In this document: piece by piece, positions 7,104 through 12,191 of the stretch
Layout of the letters: each line of letters begins with the position of its first letter
How positions within the stretch are numbered: position 1 is the stretch's first letter
DNA from: JALENY01 sp036310185
GTDB lineage: Bacteria > Bacillota > Clostridia > Lachnospirales > Lachnospiraceae
Direction of reading: 5' to 3'
Length of the DNA stretch: 12,191 nucleotides
Assembly (NCBI GenBank): GCA_036310185.1
Contig: JAXJSH010000007.1
Span: 1 to 12,191 of the forward strand
Translations under genes and position numbers: made by a program
The notes under the pieces: model-generated
Database searches by the model: none
Told to the model about the DNA's origin: nothing
Seen by the model: the letters and a program-made list of their open reading frames with translations, nothing else

Positions 7104-9722
7104 ATGCCAGTGAAAAACGAAACGAAAAAACTGAATTTCCTATTTACAGAAAAAGGATTTCTCTTGGATGAAAAAGACGAAACATATCCGCATGAAATAC
7201 AAAAATGGAAAGAGAAATTTGGAAAATCTTTCATTCAAGCATTATATAATCTTGGTTTTGAAGAGAAACCGGCATGGTTGGATGCGGCAGGCTCTTACCT
7301 GTATATGGTGGCAGATCAGTTTCTGCAGCAGCTGACACGATTGCCGGATATTGAATTATTGCGGGAAAAGGTTGTGATCCCTGTGGATGAGGATATTGCA
7401 GAGAAGCTGTTAAATGCGGTTCCTTTTACATTGGGATCAGAACATGTGACATTAAAATGGATCCAGGGGATTTTCACACAGCTGCAGAATGTCTTTGCAG
7501 ATGAGATAAAAAAATATGATGGGACGGTGTCTTTATATCTGGCAGATAAGAGTCAGCATTTAAGAGTTCCGGAACGTATCTTTTTTCATCTTGTAGAATG
7601 TAAGGATAAGGATTACCCATTTGCCTTTCTTGCCACTTATGCAACAAAGGACAGTAAAGGTAAGGTAAAACATATGCCGTTGCGATATGCACTTACTGAA
7701 TATAATGCAAAGAGGGATAAGCTGTTAGAATTATTGGCCTGTTTGAATAAAGCCTCAGAAGCATCGGGGCTGATCGGAGAATTCGTAACGAAAGGTGAGA
7801 TGTTTCATCCGCTTCGGCTGACGGCAGAAGAAGCATGGCATTTGTTAAAAGATATTCCGGCAATTGAGCAGGCCGGAATTGTATGCCGAATTCCGAACTG
7901 GTGGAAGAAAAAAGCGTATAATATATCCATGTCAGTGAATCTGGGGGAGGAAAAACCGTCGTTGCTTGGCATGGGGACAATTCTGCAGATGGTGCCGCAG
8001 CTTACAGTCGATGGGATCACGCTTACTCAGGATGAAATCCGTTCTCTGCAGGCGCAGACAGAAGGACTGGCTTATTTAAAAGGTAAGTGGATTGAAGTCA
8101 ATCACAGTCATTTGGAAAAACTTCTTCAGGAAATGGAAAATTACAAGGGCGATCTAACTCTGCTGCAGGCACTGCGAATGGGAATTGAAAGCGAACAGGG
8201 CAAAGCCGGTGCAGATGTGGGGCCGATTGTTACGAATGGAACATGGCTGTCCGAACTTTTGAAAAATCTGCGCACACCCCGAAATATCCGCTCTGCTGTG
8301 GTGCCAAAATCTTTTCATGCAGTACTTCGCCCGTACCAGAAATCAGGCTATACCTGGCTGAATTATATGGATAAACTCGGATTTGGGGCATGTCTTGCTG
8401 ATGATATGGGACTCGGCAAAACAGTGCAGGTACTTGCATATCTGGAAAAACTTAGAAAAACGAAGAAGAATGCAAGGGTGCTTCTGGTGGTTCCGGCATC
8501 TTTAATTGGAAACTGGCAAAAGGAATCCGAAAAATTCGCACCGGAGATGTCAGTTGTGATATTACATGGCGGCGGTGCGAAAAAACTGGGAGAATTTGTA
8601 AAGGTAGATGACAGTTTTCTTACGATCACAACGTATGGTATGGTGACTAGAATTCTAGAACTGGAGCAGATTACCTGGGACTGCTTGATTCTGGATGAGG
8701 CCCAGGCAATCAAAAATCCGACGACGAAACAGACCAGACAGGTGAAAAAGTTAAAAGGTTCCATGCGGATTGCCATGACGGGAACGCCCATTGAAAACGA
8801 TCTGACAAATCTGTGGTCGCTGTTTGATTTTCTGAATAAAGGACTTTTGGGTGGTTCGCAGGAATTTCATGAATATTGTAAACATTTGGAGGAATATCCG
8901 GAAGGATATGCTAAATTAAAGTCCATGATCTCGCCGTTTATGCTGCGTCGTGTAAAAACAGATAAAACAATTATTGCGGATCTTCCGGAAAAAATAGAGC
9001 AGGTAGACTATGTGGCACTCTCTAAAAAGCAGACCGTACTGTATCGAAAATACGTAAGTGAGCTTGCAGAACGTCTGGAAAAAGCGGATGGAATGGAACG
9101 CCGTGGTCTGGTACTGGCTTCGCTAATGAAATTGAAGCAGATATGCAATCATCCGGATCAATATCTTGGGCAGAATACATTTGACGAAAAAGAGAGCGGA
9201 AAATTTGCTATGCTCAGGGAATTGTGTGAGACGATTTATGAAAAACGTGAGCGGGTATTGATCTTCACACAGTTTAAAGAAATCACACCATATCTTGATG
9301 AATTTTTATCAGAGATCTTTCATCGACATGGATTTGTTTTGCATGGCGGCACGCCCATAGCTGCAAGAAATCAAATGGTAGAATCCTTCCAGGGAGAAAA
9401 GTATGTTCCGTATATGGTACTGTCTGTAAAGGCTGGCGGTACCGGTCTGAATCTTACGAAAGCCAGTCATGTGATTCATTTTGACCGTTGGTGGAATCCG
9501 GCAGTCGAAAATCAGGCAACTGACCGCGCATATCGAATCGGACAGAAAAAGAATGTCATGGTTCATAAACTCGTGTGCAAGGGAACGATAGAAGAAAAAA
9601 TAAATGAACTACTGGAATCAAAAAAAGAACTGGCGGCAAATGTGATTGGATCAGGCGGTGAAAACTGGATTACAGAAATGAGCAATGAAGAATTGCTGTC
9701 AGTTCTTAAGTTGGAGGTATAA
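7104..9722 (+). CDS. SNF2-family ATPase/helicase (HepA/RapA-like)
   Basis: This 872-residue protein is a superfamily 2 double-stranded DNA translocase. Residues 1-395 form a long N-terminal region of the kind found in bacterial SNF2 proteins with an SNF2-associated domain; I see no nuclease or methylase motif in it. The ATPase core holds LRPYQKSGYTWL (408-419), Walker A DDMGLGKT (433-440), DEAQ (531-534) and MTGTPIEN (558-565). The helicase C-terminal half holds FTQF (721-724), LHGGT (746-750), AGGTGLNL (777-784) and QATDRAYRIGQ (804-814). All catalytic motifs are intact. The start follows GGAAGGA (7090-7096) at 7 nt. A SWIM zinc-finger gene follows within 7 nt, as in Bacillus subtilis ywqA-ywqB. 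The likely role is remodelling nucleoprotein or transcription complexes, inferred from the family. Confidence 0.93.
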   Translation: MPVKNETKKLNFLFTEKGFLLDEKDETYPHEIQKWKEKFGKSFIQALYNLGFEEKPAWLDAAGSYLYMVADQFLQQLTRLPDIELLREKVVIPVDEDIAEKLLNAVPFTLGSEHVTLKWIQGIFTQLQNVFADEIKKYDGTVSLYLADKSQHLRVPERIFFHLVECKDKDYPFAFLATYATKDSKGKVKHMPLRYALTEYNAKRDKLLELLACLNKASEASGLIGEFVTKGEMFHPLRLTAEEAWHLLKDIPAIEQAGIVCRIPNWWKKKAYNISMSVNLGEEKPSLLGMGTILQMVPQLTVDGITLTQDEIRSLQAQTEGLAYLKGKWIEVNHSHLEKLLQEMENYKGDLTLLQALRMGIESEQGKAGADVGPIVTNGTWLSELLKNLRTPRNIRSAVVPKSFHAVLRPYQKSGYTWLNYMDKLGFGACLADDMGLGKTVQVLAYLEKLRKTKKNARVLLVVPASLIGNWQKESEKFAPEMSVVILHGGGAKKLGEFVKVDDSFLTITTYGMVTRILELEQITWDCLILDEAQAIKNPTTKQTRQVKKLKGSMRIAMTGTPIENDLTNLWSLFDFLNKGLLGGSQEFHEYCKHLEEYPEGYAKLKSMISPFMLRRVKTDKTIIADLPEKIEQVDYVALSKKQTVLYRKYVSELAERLEKADGMERRGLVLASLMKLKQICNHPDQYLGQNTFDEKESGKFAMLRELCETIYEKRERVLIFTQFKEITPYLDEFLSEIFHRHGFVLHGGTPIAARNQMVESFQGEKYVPYMVLSVKAGGTGLNLTKASHVIHFDRWWNPAVENQATDRAYRIGQKKNVMVHKLVCKGTIEEKINELLESKKELAANVIGSGGENWITEMSNEELLSVLKLEV

Positions 9723-9729
9723 GGTTAAA

Positions 9730-10461
9730 ATGAGAAGAAGCTATTGGAACACCGGGCAAAATTATAGCCAGCCGGATACTGTACAACTGCAGAAAAATGC
9801 GAGGATGACTGCGAAAAAAGAAAAGCAGAAAGGAAAGGTGCTGCAGCCGGTTGTCCTTAAGGGAAGAAAAATTGTGAACAGCTGGTGGGGACAGGCATGG
9901 TGTGACAATCTGGAAAAATATGCAGATTATGAGAGCAGACTGGAACGAGGGAAACGCTATGTTCGAACCGGGGCTGTAGTGGATCTTAAAATACAAAAAG
10001 GAAAAGTGCTCGCCAGAGTTCAGGGGCGACGGAAAACACCTTATAAGGTTGAAATTCGTATTAGCCCATTATCCGAAGAACGCTGCCAGACTGCGATTGA
10101 AAAATGCGGCCGCAGGATAGATAATCTGGAAAGACTGTTGAAAGGAGATTTTACAGAGGATTTAAAAGATCTTTTCACAAGTACAGACGGACTTTTTCCA
10201 AGACCACAGGAGATTAGCTTCCAATGCAGCTGCCCGGATTGGGCATTGATGTGCAAGCACGTGGCGGCAGTTTTGTACGGAATTGGCAGCAGATTCGATG
10301 AAGATCCTCTTTTGTTTTTTGAATTGCGCGGAATTAATGTAGGACGGTTTGTGGATATTACCATAGAAAATCGTATTGAGAGTATGCTGGACAATGCAGA
10401 TGCGAAAAGTGAACGTATTATTCAAGACAGTGATTGGGAAGAGTTGTTTGGAGTATTTTAA
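9730..10461 (+). CDS. SWIM zinc-finger protein
   Basis: This 243-residue protein has a SWIM-type zinc site C-x-C-x6-C-x-H at Cys166, Cys168, Cys175 and His177. SWIM domains are predicted to bind DNA or partner proteins and in bacteria are often encoded beside SNF2 ATPases, so this is the probable partner of the upstream helicase. The N-terminus (1-50) is basic and glutamine/lysine rich. The central motif SWWGQAWCDNLE (51-62) is typical of these proteins, and the C-terminus is acidic. The frame is open from an in-frame ATG at 9685 inside the helicase gene, but I prefer ATG 9730: it lies behind GGAGG (9713-9717), gives a 7-nt gap, and MRRSYW fits. No terminator is obvious straight after the stop. 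Confidence 0.9.
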   Translation: MRRSYWNTGQNYSQPDTVQLQKNARMTAKKEKQKGKVLQPVVLKGRKIVNSWWGQAWCDNLEKYADYESRLERGKRYVRTGAVVDLKIQKGKVLARVQGRRKTPYKVEIRISPLSEERCQTAIEKCGRRIDNLERLLKGDFTEDLKDLFTSTDGLFPRPQEISFQCSCPDWALMCKHVAAVLYGIGSRFDEDPLLFFELRGINVGRFVDITIENRIESMLDNADAKSERIIQDSDWEELFGVF

Positions 10462-10555
10462 AAAATTCAGGATAGTCAAAATGCTTTGAAGTAGTCCGAA
10501 TATAGAAGGCAAACTTTGGAGTTTATGTTAAATGTCATAAAAAAAACTAAAATAC

Positions 10556-10584
10556 TTGAAATTTTTTACATAAATAAGTATACT
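10556..10584 (+). promoter_or_regulatory. Promoter-like sequence after the SWIM gene
   Basis: TTGAAA (10556-10561) and TATACT (10579-10584) are separated by 17 bp. The predicted start lies within or just after the 12-bp palindrome ACTGTATACAGT (10582-10593), which would suit an operator. No good ORF follows; the next strong signal is the terminator at 10707. Confidence 0.5.
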
Positions 10585-10590
10585 GTATAC

Positions 10591-10740
10591 AGTTAAGCAA
10601 TTAACGCTCTGTCACAATTTCATATAAAAAATAGTGGTCTTCTTTTATAAGAAGATAATAGGGAAACCGGTGATTGCGTTCGTATCGGTTACTTCAGAAA
10701 TCACAAACAGGAAGGTGCTTCGGCACCTTCCTGTAAATTA
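10591..10740 (+). ncRNA. Candidate small RNA
   Basis: The stretch lies between a promoter-like sequence and a strong terminator and has no convincing ORF. Two further hairpins fit: TCTTCTT (10638-10644) with AAGAAGA (10649-10655), and GTGATT (10670-10675) with AATCAC (10699-10704). This is inference from architecture only; the same terminator also serves the minus-strand gene that converges on it. Confidence 0.35.
10707..10734. terminator. Bidirectional terminator with cUUCGg loop
   Basis: ACAGGAAGGTGC (10707-10718) pairs perfectly with GCACCTTCCTGT (10723-10734) around TTCG, the exceptionally stable C(UUCG)G loop on the plus strand. It sits 18 nt beyond the stop of the minus-strand cysteine-rich gene, where the minus strand continues TTTGTGATTT, and it also faces plus-strand transcription from the SWIM side. 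Convergent termination is likely; the plus-strand T tract is weak. Confidence 0.75.
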
Positions 10741-10752
10741 TTATGTGGTTGA

Positions 10753-11040
10753 TTATAATAAATCAGCCGCTTTCATCATTTCAATCAATTCATTATATTT
10801 TCCGGTAATGTATCCGTAATTTTCCTTTTTATGGGGAATCTGGCAATCGGAACAATCCTTGCAGCCATTTTCTGTAATACGAAAATCCCCCCCGCATTTC
10901 GTCCCCATAGCATAAAGAGGACAGTAGCAGAAGAGACAGTTAAAATTTTCTGAATCCGCATTTCTGTGACAGGGAAAATACTCACATTTTTTGTGACTGT
11001 AAAAGGAAAATTCTTTATCTTCCCAAAATTCTTTACCCAT
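10753..11040 (-). CDS. Cysteine-rich small-domain protein (putative metal binding)
   Basis: This protein of 95 residues has nine cysteines (19, 24, 35, 38, 40, 49, 60, 63, 66) plus His25 and His70. It follows the pattern of the cysteine-rich small domain family (PF04071): motifs CEYFPCH (19-25), FNCLFCYCPLY (33-43) and KCGG (48-51), then CKDCSDCQIPH (60-70). The family is a presumed metal or Fe-S binding module. Related modules are reported on some archaeal CobD-type cobalamin synthesis enzymes, which fits the B12 riboswitch upstream here. The start at 11040 is chosen because AGGAGG lies 5 nt upstream (11051-11046, minus strand); a longer in-frame ATG at 11088 would put the terminator hairpin inside the gene. 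The product is soluble, with no signal peptide. The exact function is unknown. Confidence 0.85.
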   Translation of the reverse strand: MGKEFWEDKEFSFYSHKKCEYFPCHRNADSENFNCLFCYCPLYAMGTKCGGDFRITENGCKDCSDCQIPHKKENYGYITGKYNELIEMMKAADLL

Positions 11041-11057
11041 ACAAACCTCCTGCAAAT

Positions 11058-11082
11058 AAAAAAACTGCTTTGGCAAAAGCAG
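11058..11082 (-). terminator. Intrinsic terminator immediately upstream of the cysteine-rich gene
   Basis: On the minus strand CTGCTTT (11082-11076), loop TGCC and AAAGCAG (11071-11065) are followed by seven T (11064-11058). The T run ends 7 nt before the ribosome binding site of the gene at 11040, so transcription must pass it to express the gene: an attenuator by position. It may also terminate plus-strand transcripts, since T-rich sequence follows there too. Confidence 0.8.
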
Positions 11083-11098
11083 ATACATTTTTTAGTGA

Positions 11099-11163
11099 CG
11101 ATGCTGCTTCGAAGAGTACAGCTTAACTCTAGCGCGGAGGGTCCAGAGTCTCGAAGCAGAATC
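11099..11163 (-). promoter_or_regulatory. Long hairpin between two leader terminators
   Basis: Minus strand CGAT-T-CTGCTTCGA (start 11163) pairs with TCGAAGCAG-C-ATCG (end 11099). An inner ACTCT/AGAGT pairing encloses a GC-rich loop. Its 3' arm (AAGCAG) could alternatively pair with the CTGCTT that opens the downstream terminator, making an antiterminator. I could not match it to a known riboswitch. Confidence 0.5.
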
Positions 11164-11180
11164 GCCTGCCATTTAATCTT

Positions 11181-11194
11181 GCTCTTTCCAGAGC
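11181..11194 (-). promoter_or_regulatory. Small perfect hairpin in the leader
   Basis: GCTCT (minus 11194-11190), loop GGAA, AGAGC (11185-11181). It is part of the folded leader between the first terminator and the long hairpin. Confidence 0.35.
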
Positions 11195-11246
11195 ATACCA
11201 CAAAAAGCAGTATAATTCATACGAACAGGCTCATTCCATATTCCAT

Positions 11247-11279
11247 AAAAAATGCCTGCTTAACCACAAAAAAGCAGAC
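11247..11279 (-). terminator. First terminator, downstream of the B12 riboswitch
   Basis: Minus strand GTCTGCTT (11279-11272) pairs with AAGCAGGC (11261-11254, one G-T pair), followed by A and six T (11252-11247). It lies about 70 nt after the B12 box, in the usual place of a riboswitch expression platform. A second hairpin (CATGAT/ATCATG, 11306-11286) lies between the aptamer and this terminator. Confidence 0.7.
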
Positions 11280-11329
11280 ATACCTCATGATCGCATCTAT
11301 ATCATGAAATAGGTGTTATACTTTACACG

Positions 11330-11513
11330 GAAGCTTAACCTTGCCATACAAAGCAGGTTTCCTGGCTTAAGAATCATCATTCGAGCTCCCCTTCTCATAC
11401 GATATGTACAATGGGATATTGAGAACGAACTCCTCTTTTACAGTGACCGGATCGCTCAGGATTTTCACCTGATTCCCTCTTCTGAACACCGGATATCGGT
11501 GATCAGCACTTCA
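11330..11513 (-). promoter_or_regulatory. Cobalamin (B12) riboswitch
   Basis: Read on the minus strand, the conserved cobalamin aptamer landmarks appear in order: GGAATCAGGTGAAAATCC (within 11476-11455), CCGGTCACTGTAA (11450-11438), a variable arm with TTCTCA/TGAGAA pairing, and the B12 box GCCAGGAAACCTGC (11366-11353). Such elements bind adenosyl- or other cobalamins and usually shut off cobalamin synthesis or transport genes. The only gene downstream on this strand in the window is the cysteine-rich protein at 11040. Outer boundaries are approximate. Confidence 0.92.
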
Positions 11514-11528
11514 TATGTTCTATATGGA

Positions 11529-11534
11529 ATTATA
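11529..11534 (-). promoter_or_regulatory. -10 element for the riboswitch transcript
   Basis: On the minus strand TATAAT reads 11534-11529, just upstream of the aptamer, giving a predicted start near 11522. No good -35 sits at 17 bp; a TTGACA further upstream is 31 bp away, too far. The -10 assignment is by position and match. Confidence 0.5.
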
Positions 11535-11607
11535 CTGAATTCATCGTATCACTGTTGTCTTTATCTGTCAATAAAATAGTTTTGTAAAGTTCCATTTTCA
11601 TTTCCGT

Positions 11608-11730
11608 ATGAGTACTTCTACATCAACCATTTATAATGGAAGGGCTTATGCAGGCGTCTGTGGTTCCGGTCAGTTCGCAGCATACTCCGGCCATAATATT
11701 GTGGTCATTGATCTCTTTATAGAAATATGA
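11608..11730 (+). CDS. Possible 40-residue orphan ORF
   Basis: ATG 11608 to TGA 11730 encodes a 40-residue peptide with a Ser/Thr-repeat start (MSTSTSTIYNG) and a Gly/Ala-rich middle ending in a hydrophobic stretch (NIVVIDLFIEI). There is no ribosome binding site, so it may be a gene fragment or chance. I do not recognise it. Confidence 0.15.
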   Translation: MSTSTSTIYNGRAYAGVCGSGQFAAYSGHNIVVIDLFIEI

Positions 11731-11739
11731 ATCCGGTCG

Positions 11740-11761
11740 TGGTATATTAACAGTATACAGT
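11740..11761 (+). promoter_or_regulatory. Extended -10 promoter candidate for the TatD-family gene, with palindrome-like site
   Basis: TGGTATATT (11740-11748) is an extended -10 with a weak -35. It is followed by ACAGTATACAGT (11750-11761), which shares GTATACAGT with the palindrome at 10582-10593 and would overlap the transcript start. Confidence 0.4.
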
Positions 11762-11833
11762 GGAAGAGACATGGAAAAATTTGAAATTGCAAGGATTAGT
11801 CCTGTCTCGGGAATTTGCGAGGAGGTGCGAATA

Positions 11834-12191
11834 ATGCTTATAGATTCACATATACATTTGTCCCATGCCTTATATGATGGAACATTTCCGTATATAAATT
11901 CCCTGGAAAATGGGGGAGAAATACCTTATGATACGCGGGAAAATCTGATTGATAAGATCAAGGCAGCAGGTGTTGCATTTTGTATTGAGCCGGGTATTGA
12001 ATTTGAATCAAATGAGAAAATACTTGCATTAAACAGCAAATATCCTGACTTTATCCTGCCGGCAGTGGGTGTTCATCCGACAAGGACTCCCTATACACCA
12101 TGGAAGAGAAGAAAAGCAATTGCAGAATTGTCAGGAAAAGAGACTGTTGTTGCCATAGGTGAACTGGGACTGGACTATCATCATGACAGAA
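11834..12191 (+). CDS. TatD-family metal-dependent hydrolase, 5' part
   Basis: The frame is open to the window edge, giving 119 residues. MLIDSHIHLS supplies the metal-binding HxH (His6, His8) at the expected N-terminal place. AVGVHPT (77-83) and AIGELGLDY (107-115, with metal ligand Glu110) are the next two family signatures. TatD enzymes are TIM-barrel metal-dependent nucleases/hydrolases (DNA exonuclease activity in the best studied members). AGGAGGTG at 11819-11826 selects ATG 11834. An in-frame ATG at 11771 would add 21 residues but has a weaker ribosome binding site and would move the HxH motif away from the N-terminus. The C-terminal half is outside the window. Confidence 0.88.
   Translation, partial: MLIDSHIHLSHALYDGTFPYINSLENGGEIPYDTRENLIDKIKAAGVAFCIEPGIEFESNEKILALNSKYPDFILPAVGVHPTRTPYTPWKRRKAIAELSGKETVVAIGELGLDYHHDR

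Noticed and set aside
10634..10819. 61-codon plus-strand open frame
   Set aside because: It reads through the strong cUUCGg terminator and into the 3' end of the well-supported minus-strand gene; it has no ribosome binding site.
11041..11088. 16-residue N-terminal extension of the cysteine-rich protein (ATG at 11088)
   Set aside because: It would place the terminator hairpin and T run inside the coding sequence, whereas ATG 11040 has a strong AGGAGG at proper spacing and starts at the domain boundary.
11108..11150. T-box-like sequence (GGACC..CCGCG) in the minus-strand leader
   Set aside because: The conserved T-box core is not present in the right order, there is no specifier loop, and no aminoacyl or amino-acid gene follows.
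10966..11307. 113-codon plus-strand open frame
   Set aside because: It overlaps the cysteine-rich gene and its structured leader on the other strand, with lysine/phenylalanine-rich low-complexity content.
11313..11579. 88-codon plus-strand open frame
   Set aside because: It is antisense to the cobalamin riboswitch, lacks a ribosome binding site and resembles no protein family.

Overview
The window looks like a chromosomal segment of an anaerobic, low-to-mid GC Firmicute, most likely a gut Clostridium-group organism (Lachnospiraceae-like). The basis is an NADH/ferredoxin-type [FeFe] hydrogenase operon, strong AGGAGG ribosome binding sites, Firmicute-type deoA-cdd salvage genes and AT-rich intergenic DNA. 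The organism is inferred from gene content and style, not from a database match.

Layout, left to right. Positions 1-396 have no gene. They hold a compact element of about 170 bp bounded by a 12-bp inverted repeat and full of nested hairpins, followed by a well-formed promoter. Positions 397-4459 are a three-gene operon (NuoE-like, NuoF-like, [FeFe] hydrogenase catalytic subunit) encoding a HydABC/Hnd-type electron-bifurcating hydrogenase, closed by a long hairpin. Positions 4551-5179 are non-coding and contain about five copies of a degenerate 63-64 bp tandem repeat, each unit carrying inverted CAGATAAA/TTTATCYG arms. Positions 5180-6899 are a translationally coupled pyrimidine nucleoside phosphorylase and cytidine deaminase pair for pyrimidine salvage. 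Positions 7104-10461 are an SNF2-family ATPase/helicase followed 7 nt later by a SWIM zinc-finger protein, a pairing known from other bacteria. Positions 10556-10734 contain a promoter-like sequence, small hairpins and a strong cUUCGg terminator, which could be a small RNA.

The right end carries the most unusual arrangement. A small cysteine-rich protein (minus strand, 11040-10753) is preceded by a leader of about 480 nt. The leader contains a recognisable cobalamin (B12) riboswitch, then a terminator, a long hairpin and a second terminator directly in front of the gene's ribosome binding site. This suggests that B12-related signalling controls a family better known only as a putative metal-binding domain. 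A TatD-family hydrolase begins divergently at 11834 and runs off the window.

Functionally the blocks look independent: hydrogen metabolism and redox balance, nucleoside salvage, DNA transactions, and a B12-controlled metal-binding protein. No phage, transposase, CRISPR array, rRNA or tRNA was seen.
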